A stretch of 26,612 nt of DNA from Irineochytrium annulatum (Eukaryota > Chytridiomycota > Chytridiomycetes > Chytridiales > Chytridiaceae): positions 1 through 26,612 of the forward strand of contig JADGJL010000292.1 of NCBI GenBank assembly GCA_027600665.1, in the 5' to 3' direction. Shown here one piece after another: positions 1 to 10,579 of the stretch. The position numbers were made by a program, and so were the translations under genes. Below the pieces are notes generated by a model. It worked only from the letters and a program-made list of their open reading frames with translations. It was not told the DNA's origin and did no database searches. Position 1 is the stretch's first letter. The number at the start of each line of letters is the position of its first letter.

Positions 1-1
1 G

Positions 2-3000
2 TCCACGGGTGGAAGGGGCGGCAGGGGACCCGGGGGGCGAGCGTCCGTGGCGGTGGTGGAAAGGGGTGCGGACTATGTGCCAGATAGTTGGGAGAAGGAG
101 GCCGTCCGCGCTCTGCCCGTTTCGAAACCGGCATCGGGGAGTGGTCCGAGCTGGCGGGCAGCACCGGAGGTCGCGCAGGGGCCCGCTGTGGATTGGTGGG
201 AGGACCCAGCGCCTGGGTCGATTCCTCCTCCCATTTCTAACGGTACCATTGCGAGCAGCAACGCTGGAGGCTACGGCGGCAACATGGCGGGCAACGCGCA
301 TACTGACCGGTCATGGAACGACCGGGCCGCGCCAAGGCGCGGCCTGGTCGTCCCTATACCGTCGCCGACGCTTCGGTTACCCAGGAACATCGACGACGTT
401 GTTCGGAAGTTCGTGACATTCTACTGCGCCCGATTCAAGCTGACGCTACCGACGCCGATGCCTTTTCAGAACAGCGTCACGCATCAGCCGCAGCACAGAG
501 GCCACTACTCGCATAAGAAGAAGGCGAAGCAGATCCAGGGGGACTGGCACGTGATCCTGTCGGTCGCGCGGCACACGACGGCGGACGGGAGAGATGTTCC
601 CGTGGTGGAGGGGCGCGGGTCCGGGAAGATGAAAAAGGACGCGATCCCGAGGGCCTGGGACGACCTTTGCAACAAGCTTCTTGATCTCTCGCCGCAGAGC
701 TTGATCGACGCCTTCTCCACCCACGCCACGCCGTTTAAGCGGAGGCTGGCGGACATGCTGACGACCCCTCTTCGGGTGGACCTCTCCGATCCCGTGCTAG
801 AGCGGCTCGAGGACCTCCACGCCCGACTTAGGGAGCGGGATCCGTTTAAGGTGGACGAAAGTTTTCGAAGCCATAACCCGCCTTTGCTGAGCGGCGCGTA
901 CGACGGATTCGCGTTCTACCGGGAAATGCACACGACCGTCCGCGAGGCCGATCTACGGCCGCCCGCGAACCTCGCCAGGGGCAGGGACCTGCCGATGTAC
1001 AAGTATTACGCCGACGTGATGGCGGCCATCGAGAACAACCCGATTACGATCTTGAGCGCGGAGACGGGCGCGGGCAAGACGACGCAGCTGCCGCAGTTCA
1101 TCCTTGCGTTCGAGGCAGAAATGAGGAGGAAGGACCCTAGCAGGCCGAGGGCGAGTGTGGTCGTCACACAGCCTAGAAGAATTGCGGCCATTTCTGTGGC
1201 GCAAAGGGTTGCGTCGGAGAGAGGGGAGGTTCTTGGGAAGGACTCTGCGATTGGGTACCAGGTTCGATTTGAGGACGTGCGGCCTAAACGGCCGGAGGAC
1301 GGTCAAGTTGGTGAGTTTTATTGCTGATCAGTTTCGTGGCTCTCGGAGAGGTCTAAGTATGCTGTTTATTAGTTTTCTGCACGTCGGGCATTCTTTTGAA
1401 GCGGCTACAAGAAAATCCTCATTTGAACGGTGTGACTCATGTGATTTTGGATGAGGTCCATGAGAGGGATTTGGTTAGTAAAGTCCGCCTAGAATTGCCT
1501 TGCCTGACGTTTGTCAAAGAACACAGATTTGCTCCTTATCATTACGCGACAACTGCTTCGTCAGCGCGGTGATATCAGATTAATTCTCATGTCTGCCACC
1601 GCCGATACCCACCTGTTTGCAGACTATTTTCGTTCGGGAAGCAGGCTGCCTCCGATCATCAGTGTCCCGGGCCGCTTGTTCCCGGTGCAGGAGTTTTATC
1701 TTGAAGACGTTGTTGACATCGCTGAGAGAACCATGCGTGCCAACTTCACCATCGATACGCAGCGATATCTGCGCACGGAGTTATACGGTGGGCCTCCGTC
1801 ACGCGGTGGCGACGATTTTCCTTATGATTTGTTCGAGGCCATGATCGCCTACCTCACAACCTCCACCGGCCCTGGCGCGATTCTTGTCTTCCTTCCGGGC
1901 TGGCTTGAGATCAACACGCTGACGTCGAGGCTGAAGGATGCCGACGTCTTCAGGATTGGATTTCGGGATCCGAACGTTTGCAAGATATACCCCCTCCACT
2001 CCTCTGTGCCGACGCAGGGTCAGCAGGAAGTCTTCCAAAGGCCGCCGGAGGGCGTTCGGAAGATTATTCTGTCAACAAATATTGCTGAGACTTCCGTTAC
2101 GGTGCGAAATGGCAGGCTTTCTTTTTTGCTCCGCCAGTGAATTAAAGTTCCTATTATTTGGTCGCAGATTGACGATATCGTGTATGTTATTGACTCGGGG
2201 AAGATTCGAGTCAACAGCTATGATTCGACATCTCGTATATCGTCTTTGAATTCGATATGGGCTGCGCAATCGAACATCAAACAGGTTCGTAGTTGCGTTC
2301 AGTTCGGATCAAAAGAAAGATCGTTAATCTTTCTCTTAGCGATGTGGTCGTGCCGGACGTTGCCAGCCGGGTAACTACTACTCCATGATGAGCAGGAGAA
2401 GTCGGCAGTCCTTGCCTATTGCGATCCCTCCGGAGTTACTGAGAGTGGATCTTCAATCGACGGCGCTGAAGGTGAAAGTGCTTAATATCGGGGCAAATGT
2501 TGGCGCAGTCCTTTCGCAGGCACCGGAACCTCCTTCGTCAGAAGCCGTCTACCGTGCATTGGAAGAATTGCGATCATTGGGAGCTTTGGACAACGATGAG
2601 CTATTGACCCCACTAGGTAAAATCCTTGCGGATTTGCCCGTCGACCCGTGGATCGCAAAAATGGTTCTTCAAGGCGCTATCTATGGCTGTTTAGACCCGA
2701 TTCTCACTGTTGCAGCGGCGATGGAGATTGGAAGAGGGATTTACTCAATTCATCCTGACGATAAGGCAGCCGCTCGCCTGCATATCTTGACGCGCTTCGC
2801 ACCTGGGACTGAGAGTGACCAGTTGACAATGCTTGTGGCATATCGGAAGTGGAAGGAGGCTGGCGGCATGCGCGACTTTGCTTACAGCAACTACCTGCAC
2901 GCAACGTCGCTGGCGAACATCGACCGCGCTAAGAACCAGCTGCTGAGGGTTCTCGAGGACGGCGGTTTTCTTCGTCGGGGTAATCGCGGGGAGTCGTCGA

Positions 3001-3818
3001 ATTTGATTCCATGGCGATCCGGCAACCCCGTTGCAACCGACCTTATCGGCGGACTGGAGGCGAATACTCACGCCTCGGACTTCGGCCTCGTGCGTGCCAT
3101 CTTGTGTGCAGCACTGTTCCCGAATGTGGCTGAGGTCGCCGCCAAGGACGAGTATCGAACACCTTCCGAGAACAAGCTCCGGATGACGAACGGCAGTGTA
3201 AATTCCTGGCGCGGGTTGTGCATTTCCTCGGGGATTGATACGAACGGCACGCCTATCGATGTGGGGAAACCGTCGACGATGCGGAACTCGTCGCCCATGA
3301 GGACAAGCCTGTCCGGCAGAGCGACGCCGGTGGACCTGTCGTCGGACCTGCTCGACATCGACAATGACGATGACGATAAAGAAGCGGAGAACATTGGCGC
3401 TCCGTTGCCTGCCCGCGTTCTCGCTTTCCAAGACAAGCAGAGGGTGGACAACCTCCTCTACATGCGACAGACGACCAAGGCGGACCCCCTAGCGCTGTTG
3501 CTCTTGGCGTCGGGGGCGGTTGATCGGCGGATGGTGAGCCGTGCGGTGCGGGATAATCCGTCGCTGTCGCTGCAGTGGACGAAGTACGAGGGGCGGCCCG
3601 CAGCCATGATGGCGGGTTGGCTGATGATTCAGGTGACGGATGAGCAGAGGGCGAGGGTGATTGAGGAGGTGCGGGGCTGGCTTAGCAAGTATTTGGATTG
3701 GGTTGTATGGACGAAGGCCCACCACAAAGGGGAGACGGATGACGCGAAGGACCAGGACGCGCTAGGAAGGAGTTTGATCGCCGAAGTGGCGAGCCTTTTG
3801 GGGGATGGCTCGAAGTAA
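2..3818 (+). CDS. DExH-box RNA helicase, DHX9/DHX30/DHX36-like, 5'-truncated by window edge
   Basis: ATP-dependent RNA helicase of the DEAH/RHA group. Exons are 2-1310, 1373-1473, 1520-2101, 2168-2284 and 2340-3818; introns are 62, 46, 66 and 55 bp and the joined frame is open for 1195 residues. The reading frame is open to the left edge with no ATG, and begins with an RGG-rich stretch, so the true start lies outside. Residues about 115-225 resemble a dsRNA-binding fold (ending [16 protein letters not shown]). Motifs in order: [10 protein letters not shown] (about residue 354), Ia TQPRR, II DEVH (463-466, split from the next exon just after HERDL), [27 protein letters not shown] (703-710, rebuilt across an intron). 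An HA2 and an OB-type C-terminal domain follow. The downstream block [11 protein letters not shown] is closest to DHX9/DHX30 by eye; the exact subfamily is uncertain. Confidence 0.93.
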
Positions 3819-3933
3819 TGGAACATAATTTTTAGTTCATGACGGCATAATAGGACTTGAGTTACCTTGTTGCCGTAAATTGGCTTTTTGTTTCCGCCGA
3901 ATACTTACCAGACCACTCTCCAAAAGTTTGCAA

Positions 3934-6288
3934 ATGGCGGAGCCAGGCACAAAGGTCGACATGCAAACCACCCCGCCCATGACCTCGGCCACCGCCGTCG
4001 ACGAGGCCGAGATGGTCGAGGCGGTGGAGCCCTCGGACAAGCAGGCCTTGCACGCAAAGAATACGTTCTCTCTGGCCCGGCTCCTCCAGCGTGTGAAAGC
4101 GCCCGCCTCGCTTGCCAGCACGAGCCCCGAATGCAACGAAGCCCAGCTTACCCACAGGCCGTTAAGGACGAAGTCATGACTCCGTCCACTGCTGGTGTGT
4201 GCTGCTGCTCCGACCCTCTCTCACAACTTATGCTAACCATGCCACCCACTGCTTTGCAGAGTCGAAGGCCGGCTTCTTCAACACCCTCACGCGCAGGAAG
4301 GCTCCGGCGGCGGATGCTGACTCATCCGCGAAGGAGACCGTCAAGACGTTGCCGAAGAGACGGTCCAAGCTGTTCCACACGTTCACCCTAAAGCGCGCGG
4401 CGGCGGTGGCTGACCAGGTCGTGGATTCGAAGACGGGCGTTGAGGCTGGTGTCGTTGCTGACGACACGGCGTTGAACGTCGCGGAGGCCAAGCATGAGGT
4501 CGTGGAGCTTGTTGGGTGTAAGTCAGGTGCTATGAAAGCCAGTGAGGTCACTCTTAAGGCCGTCCGAGCGGACGTTGAATCGCCCGTGAGTGTATGATTG
4601 ATTTACTTATATTTTGATGACTAATTGCTTTCATATTTGATGACTAATTGCTTTCATAGAATACCTGCGATGACGCAGATGATATGGTCACAGTTGCCAT
4701 GCAGGATGCAGCTGGGGGAGTTGCCCAACAAGCTAGTGACGTTGTCGAGGCGGTTCAGAAGGCTCTTACAATCGCTGTGGAGGAGGCGTCGGAGGATGCT
4801 GCGCTTTTGGAGGTCGTGGCGTCGAGCCGAGCTACCGAGACCATCACGCTTAAGAAACGCTTCTCTTTGATGGTGATGGCGCAGAAGAAGATTACGGCAG
4901 CGGCTACAGATGCGGAGGTATGCGTCTCCCCTCAAGCGGTTGCGGACGAGGTCCCTGAAGCGGGATCTCCGTCAAAATGGCGCTTCAACCTCTTTTCAAA
5001 GAGGCAGAAGAAGGAGTTATGCGACGAGGCTGCAGACGACGCCGCCGAGCTACCGACTCCCGACGTGGCGGCCGAAGTGAACGCTGCCGCGGCTGAAGTT
5101 ACTAACGCGACGACGAGCGCTGTCTCCCCTGTTGATAGCGAGGCCGTCATTGCTGTCGGCGACGAGTCGAAACCTGCCGAGGACGTGCCCGAGGTGGACG
5201 CCCAGCTCGCCATCGCCCCCGCCGCTGAGCCCGGCCTGTCTCCGAAGTCCCTACGGAAGCGGTTCAGCTTGCTCGGCAGGGCCTCCTTGAAGGAACAGCT
5301 TCCTTCCGCCAATGCAGTCGCTACCACCGTCAACGCCGAAATTGACGCCGCTGTCGTCGAACCAGAGGCTACCGCAATACCAGCAGTTCGGGGCACCGCC
5401 AAGCAGGTCGTCAAGGCAAAGTCTCGCCTTTCAATCTTTGGCTGGGGAACCGTCAAGGCCGCTGACAGCCCTGTCGCCACGGACGCTATCGAAAGCGTGG
5501 ACGTTGAACAGAAGGATGTTGACAACAGCACTCCCGTCGACACCTCCGAGCCCATCGAGACGCCGGCAGTCGCTTCGACTGCCGAGCCCACCGTCACAAC
5601 GATTGTACCTACCGTCGAGAGCGTGGTTGAGCCCGTCGTCGAGGCCGTCACAGCCGTTGCCGACTCCACTGCTGCCAGCGTTGCTGCCGTCAAATCCTCA
5701 CCCGTCAAACGCCGTCTGTCCCTCTTCGGTCACGCCCGCGCCGCCGCCGTTACCGCCAAGGACGCCACGGCCGCCGAAGTCGCCGAGATCCCCGCCACTA
5801 TCTCCCGAGGCGCCGGCAACGTCGTCAAGGCTCGAAAGTCCGTTCTTGGCTTCAAGTGGGGTGGCTCGCACGCCGACGTCGTGAGCGAGGACGCTGCACC
5901 GGCCGCCGAGGCTGTCGCGGACGAGAGGGTCGACGAAACCGAGTCGTCTACGAGGACGTTCACGACGAAGTTAGACGATGGGGCCGTCAAGTCTCCCATC
6001 GAAGGCGGCGGTTTCCTGACGAAGATCATAGGCTCCGTCCGTGGTCGCCGTAAGGTCTTTGTCTCGGCCGAGGTGCAGACTGAGGATGTGGACGTTCCTG
6101 TAGAGGAGGAGATGGTCGCCCCGAAGGTGTCTGTGCCGTACCTGAACCTGGAATGCCTTCAAAGGTTCGATGAGGAAGGGGATGAGGCGGGGGCGTGCTC
6201 GTGCGTCACCATTCGCCCGCTTGGCGGGTTCCACTTAAGCAACTCGGCGGGGATCTTTGTGGCAGCCGGCACCCCAACCCCTCCTTAA
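3934..6288 (+). CDS. Ala/Glu-rich disordered protein with repeated basic-hydrophobic (MARCKS-effector-like) motifs
   Basis: Not a family I recognise. Preferred exons are 3934-4092, 4158-4194, 4260-4585 and 4660-6288 (716 aa); introns are 65, 65 and 74 bp. The second intron has a clear TGCTAAC branch site at 4231. An alternative joins 4090 directly to 4260 and skips the 37-bp exon. The start is the ATG at 3934; the frame upstream has no better context. The protein is dominated by Ala, Val, Glu, Asp, Thr and Ser, predicted disordered, with no signal peptide or membrane span. About ten short basic/aromatic/serine islands punctuate it, for example KRRSKLF, LKKRFSLM, KWRFNLF, RKRFSLLG, KSRLSIFG and KRRLSLFG. 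This resembles the layout of MARCKS-type proteins (acidic-Ala body with KRFS-type effector segments that bind acidic lipid or calmodulin and are phosphorylated on Ser). The resemblance is compositional and does not show homology. Confidence 0.78.
4613..4658 (+). repeat. Perfect 23-bp tandem duplication at an intron 3' end
   Basis: Two adjacent identical 23-bp units (4613-4635 and 4636-4658) lie in the last intron of the Ala/Glu-rich gene. Each carries a TGACTAAT branch-like core and a TTTCATA tail. Copy 1 is followed by T and copy 2 by G, so only copy 2 makes a usable AG acceptor at 4658-4659. Confidence 0.95.
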
Positions 6289-7251
6289 CTTGGCTTCTGT
6301 TTGCTGATATAACTTGATTTATGTTTTGTTGGACTTTTCTTCTTCTGAGGTAAAGGTAGCGTTAGGTACACACCCTTTCTTTCCTTCTGTTCGTGCTTGC
6401 TTCTCCCGTATAATCTTAAAATCAGTAACGCTTTAACGAAAAGCCTTTCCTGTATAATATTCTTCTCTTCTCTTTGGTGCTATTGTTGCTTATTTTATCA
6501 AGCTTCCTTGTTTGTACAATCTTCTGACGAAAAACGAAAAAAAAATAACCATGTACACCTCCACATCCAGCACTCATCATGAGGCTTTAGTGACATTGAC
6601 GAGAGCTGTGAATTTGTCCCGACACTGACTGGCGCGGGTGTCTGCCCTTGAAGAACAACATTTTGCCCTCAGCGTTGGCAGCCACTTTGAGGCCACAAAG
6701 AACGTGATTTCACGTAGTGGGGGACTCCTTATCATTCATTTCGCCAATCGTTAGAGCCTGGATCAACTAAAAGCCGTAGTTACAAGTCGTGGGACGTAGG
6801 TGACCAGTGAGTCCTCTCCCTACTGTTCAATTCCCGCCCTACTTTGAACTCACGCCCCCTTCACGATGGTGCGTATCTTCAGTATTAGGACCTGACGTAT
6901 ACGCGATGCCTTCATTAGCAGGCGGTCTATCAGTTTGGAAAATGGAGATTTTCCCCTTGCTTTCATGCAGTATAAAGTAATTCGAGCAATCATGTGTTTG
7001 CAGGCTTTGCTTAAAAAAAAAAAAAAAAATCCTCGCGGGCTACGGATGTGACCCATCGGAGAAATTTAATTTGTCCGTTGACGTCGCTACTTTCGAGCTT
7101 GCGTTCTTTCCCGTCTCTCTGCTTGACTACTTTGGTCGTCGATGAGCGTCGCCGGCACGTCCGTCAGATTGATTGAAGGACGAAGTTTGACGACTGTCCA
7201 TTGATCTCATCCTCAAGCCATCATCGAGAGACGACTGCCACCGAATACGCG
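6289..7251. other. 963-bp gap with no recognised gene
   Basis: This lies between the stop of the Ala/Glu-rich gene and the ATG of SCAMP-A, which share orientation. It is AT-richer than the flanking coding DNA at first (6300-6560) and presumably holds the 3' UTR of one gene and the promoter and 5' UTR of the other. It includes a CCAAT-like box near 6744, a TATAAA-like string at about 6971 and an uninterrupted run of 17 A at 7013-7029. I see no tRNA, rRNA, snoRNA boxes or convincing ORF in it. Confidence 0.6.
7013..7029 (+). repeat. A17 homopolymer
   Basis: Seventeen consecutive A residues upstream of SCAMP-A. Possible origins are slippage, a nucleosome-depleting promoter tract, or the tail of an old retrocopy; no target-site duplication or source gene is evident. 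Confidence 0.95.
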
Positions 7252-8627
7252 ATGTCGAACCCGTTTGAAGAGAATCCTTTTGAGGTACGTTCGAACCGTG
7301 ATCGTTGGCGGAGCACTGACAATATACCTGCCAAACAGGACGGCAACACACGCACCCACAACCGCAACGGCTCCAGCTCCGGAAACCCCTGGGGTCTCGG
7401 CAGCGGGTCCTCGCTCTCCTCCGTTCGTAAGCACAACGCGTCGACGGCCAGCAGCAGCGCCCTCAACAGCGCGCCGCCTCGTCCGACCACTCCGGCCGGA
7501 CCCGCCGGAGCTGCTGGAGGCAATGGAGGGTTTAAAGTGGCCTCGATTGGCGGAGGGGTCGGCAGCGGGAACGGTGGTGGCGGGTACAGTCAGAGGGAGG
7601 CCGATTTGGAGAAGAGGGAGGCGGAGCTGAGGAATAGGGAGGCGAGGGTGAGTGGCTTTGGGACGACGGAAGACAAGTGGGGGACAGGAATATGTGACCC
7701 AGGAATTTTAGCTCAACGAGAGGGAGAACGCCATGGGCGACTACAAACCCCCAAACTGGCCACCTTGCCGCCCGATCGTCTACCACGATATCGAGAACGA
7801 CATCCCGGATAGCGGCAAGTGGCTCGTCAAGAGGCTCTATTACGCCTTCTTCCTGTCTTCGGCCGCCTACTTCATGAACTTTGTCGCTGGTTAGCGATCT
7901 CGACGATGAGTGTGGTTGTTGGTAATTGCTGACGCAGAGTTTCACTTGCAGCCTTTGCGCTCCTGGTCGTCAAGGCTGAGAGCGCCGGTGGAAACTTTGG
8001 CCTCGCGCTCGTCATCTTCCTCGTCGGCACGCCCGTCTCGTTCACGTTCTGGTACCGGCCGTTGTACAGTGAGTTTGCGTGTATTGTGTTGTCATGTTCG
8101 GAATAGGTGTTTGCTGAAGGACGTGAATATAGCCGGTGTGAAGCACGACAGATCGATCCAGTTCTTTTTGTTTTTTTTCAACTATGGATTTCACCTGGCC
8201 GTGAGCGCCCTGCTGGCGGTCGGAATCCCGGGGTAAGCCTCTCCTCCGCTTTAATTGATGTAACCAACTTCTCACTGCTCTTGAAAGATGGGGCGGTGCC
8301 GGCGTGATATACACTCTCTCGGAGATCGGCGACCAGATCGGCACAGGGATCCTTTGCGCCATTGCATCAGGTCTGCTTGGGTTCGAGGTGCTGTACGGGC
8401 TCTGGCAGATCAAAGCTGTGTCTAGTTACTTCAAATCGAGGGGCATGACCTCGGATCAGGCGAAGCAGCAGGCCATTTCTGGCTTTGCGAACTCTGGTAT
8501 CGTACTTCTTTTGAACCCTCGTTTTTGATTTCAAGGGAAATCTAATAAGAATTTCCGTATAGGTGTCGGGCGTGACATCACAGCCGCCGCAATCAAGAGC
8601 TCGATGGCTCCCGACACGAGGAAGTGA
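7252..8627 (+). CDS. SCAMP: SCAMP-A, secretory carrier membrane protein with N-terminal NPF motifs
   Basis: Four-span membrane protein of post-Golgi/endosomal carriers. Exons are 7252-7284, 7339-7647, 7712-7889, 7952-8068, 8133-8232, 8288-8496 and 8563-8627 (336 aa); introns are 54, 64, 62, 64, 55 and 66 bp, all phase-consistent. The N terminus MSNPFEENPFE gives two NPF tripeptides, the known ligand of EH-domain endocytic proteins. A Gly/Ser-rich linker and a short charged coiled coil (EADLEKREAELRNREARL) follow. Then comes the family signature NWPPCRP..YHDIENDIP, four hydrophobic spans, and the conserved cytoplasmic FWYRPLY segment between spans 2 and 3. The first intron is 54 bp, a multiple of three, and free of stops, so retention would insert 18 residues after the NPF motifs without breaking the frame. 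It is the tail-to-tail partner of the paralog at 8883-10065. Confidence 0.95.
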
Positions 8628-8882
8628 AGAAGTCTCCTTTGCGATCTACATGGATTTTCACCTTTGAACCCCTACTCTATTAGTTAGCAGCAAATGTTAG
8701 ACCTCAGTTCTCCATAGCATCCATTCAATTTTAGGCTTTAGTAACTAATTCGCGTTGTATTGTTTTAAGAAACGATACGATGTGTTACCGGAAAGAAAAC
8801 GAAGGTAGTTCCTTCTAATGGCAAATGCAGACTGTTCGCGCACGAACTCCGCAGGTTCCGTGCGCGCAACGCTTCTTGTGGC
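8628..8882. other. Tail-to-tail intergenic region between the two SCAMP genes
   Basis: These 255 bp hold the converging 3' ends of SCAMP-A (+) and SCAMP-B (-). The left two thirds are AT-rich and suit 3' UTR and polyadenylation signals. No ORF or RNA gene is apparent. Confidence 0.6.
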
Positions 8883-10065
8883 CTAGAAGGCGGCGATGGA
8901 CGACTTCCCAGGCGACGACCCAGAAACGACCTGCGAGGTGACGGTTGGCACCGCTTCGCTCCTGGCGCCGTCCGCGCTGAGCCCCAGGTTCCGGTACGTC
9001 TGGTACACCGTTTTGATGTTCCAGATCCCCATGATGCATTCCAGGATGAAGAATGCTGGCGGACGAAGCAATGTTGTAAGTTACATGCAAGTTGGATAAA
9101 TACGAAGTAAATGGCTTTACATGACGCGACGGCGCAGAGGATGGCGGCGCCAAGGTTGGTGCCGAACATCGAGAGGGCGTACATGATGCCGGCCCCACCC
9201 CATCCTGGGATGCCGATGCAAAGAATGGCGGACATCAGGAGATGGAGGCTAAAGTTGAAGAAAAAAAAGAAAAATTCCAGCGACCGCTGGCATCTGCAGC
9301 CTAAGAAAAACGTCAGCGGTTATGGCTTTGCTTAAGCCGTGCGGGTCGCGACATGTACCTTTGTAAAGTGGCCGGTACCAGAAGCAAAATGAGAATGGGA
9401 TTCCTGGGACATGAGTAAGAAACAAAGTTAGACGAGTCAGCGCGTTCGACTGCTGTCCGCGGCTTCCACCGACTCCTCACCGGCGACCAGGATGAGCAAC
9501 GCGAGGCCAAACGTCGAGCCTCCAGCCTCCGCCTTCAAAACTAGTCCGCGTCACTTAGTAGCATTCGTTTGTTCACAAACACCCACCGACAAGCGCGAAC
9601 GCGCCAAAGAAGTTCACCAGGTACGTCATGCAGCTGAAATACCAGCTCGCATACATCCTCTTCACAATCTTCTGATGCGGCGCCGGTATATCCTCCAGGA
9701 TGTTGTGGTGTACAAGAGGTCTGCACGCGGGCCAGTTAGGCGCCTTAACATCAAAATCTGCAACGACGCGCTCGCGCTCTGCCACCTAAAATTTCATTAT
9801 CGCGAATAAATAGGTTCGTTCAATGTACCTTCTCCTCGCGATACCTCAGCTGCATCTCCCTCGAGTAAAGCTCCTTCTCCTTGTCAGCGATCTGCTGCAT
9901 CTGCGACACCCGACCGTCCGTGCTCACGATGGTGACCTGAGATGTTTCCTTCACCATTGAGGGCCGTGGCGGGACCTGCTGGGCGGCGGACTCGTACCGC
10001 GGCGCGGTTTGAACGTTGTGTGGCGCCGCGTTATAGACGGACGCGTCGTAGATCTGGTTGTTCAT
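8883..10065 (-). CDS. SCAMP: SCAMP-B, diverged SCAMP paralog lacking NPF motifs
   Basis: Second SCAMP. On the minus strand the exons are 10065-9829, 9785-9587, 9540-9481, 9403-9359, 9300-9121 and 9055-8883 (297 aa); introns are 43, 46, 77, 58 and 65 bp. The N terminus (MNNQIYDAS...) has no NPF. A coiled coil (DKEKELYSREMQLRYREEK) is followed by NWPACRPLVHHNILEDIP, four hydrophobic spans, FWYRPLYKG between spans 2 and 3, and a run of phenylalanines opening span 3. It ends in a polar Ser-rich tail (VSGSSPGKSSIAAF). The intron after the WYRPLY segment occupies the same position and phase as in SCAMP-A. The intron inside the GIPG/WGG block of SCAMP-A is absent, and one at the end of span 3 (AVAS) is private to this copy. 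It is therefore an old duplicate rather than a recent one. Confidence 0.94.
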
Positions 10066-10579
10066 GGTTGTAGCGGCGCGTCGGGAAGCAGTGATTCGGA
10101 GGTGGCAGACACGCTGTTGATCGTCGATGTGCAGCTTCGATGAAGAGTAACAGAACGCGAGGAGGCTTGAGGTGGGACGCGCGCGCGCTGCAGCTGATTG
10201 GGACCAGTTCCAGGTTGGCCGGCAGGCGATTGGGATGGTTACCAGGTCTATATCTAACTTTATACTGATTTACCAGTTAACATCATCACTTATCGGACTC
10301 GTGGGGAGCGAGGCTGCACCTTGATTGCACAAGCGCTCAAACAAAAGATGCATAAACACATTGTCTCTCCAGAATCACATAGCAGCAAGATTCGCTCAAG
10401 CAAATACTGAGAAGATATTTTCTTCCCTTTTAATTCTTCGTGCGAGTCCAAAAGGGGACGCCTATATTCAAACCTTCCAGGTCTTCAATATTGGCGGCCC
10501 AGTGGAATCCAATAATGGAATTTCGGGTGGCTGGGATTTGACAGGGCCCATCATTGACTCCGCTAATCAAAACGAAACG
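10066..10579. promoter_or_regulatory. 514-bp divergent intergenic region, SCAMP-B / coiled-coil gene
   Basis: Head-to-head region presumably containing both promoters and 5' UTRs. It includes a GC-alternating stretch (ACGCGCGCGCGCTGCAG, about 10178-10194). The + frame of the downstream gene is open from about 10325 but has no ATG before 10580, so translation is placed at 10580. No further gene is seen. Confidence 0.5.

Noticed and set aside
2745..3431. 228-codon minus-strand frame
   Set aside because: It overlaps the HA2/OB part of the helicase, which is clearly the coding strand.
4091..4259. Single 169-bp intron from 4091 to 4259 in the Ala/Glu-rich gene
   Set aside because: It is possible in frame, but the two-intron model uses a good CACAG acceptor and GTGTGT donor, both introns are 65 bp as usual here, and the small exon has coding-like sequence. 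Left as an alternative.
4932..5708. 258-codon open frame on the minus strand
   Set aside because: It is a Thr/Ser/Ala-rich antisense shadow of the Ala/Glu-rich gene. The plus frame joins three upstream exons with good splice sites, while the minus frame has no recognisable content.
6824..6842. TTCAATT flanked by G and CCC, resembling a tRNA T-loop
   Set aside because: The five bases before it do not pair with those after it, and no anticodon or acceptor stem can be drawn upstream.
7013..7029. A17 run as the tail of a retrotransposed element
   Set aside because: No upstream retroelement ORF, promoter box or flanking target-site duplication could be seen; kept only as an unexplained homopolymer.
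10325..10579. N-terminal extension of the coiled-coil protein
   Set aside because: The frame is open but contains no ATG before 10580, and its composition differs from the protein; treated as 5' leader.
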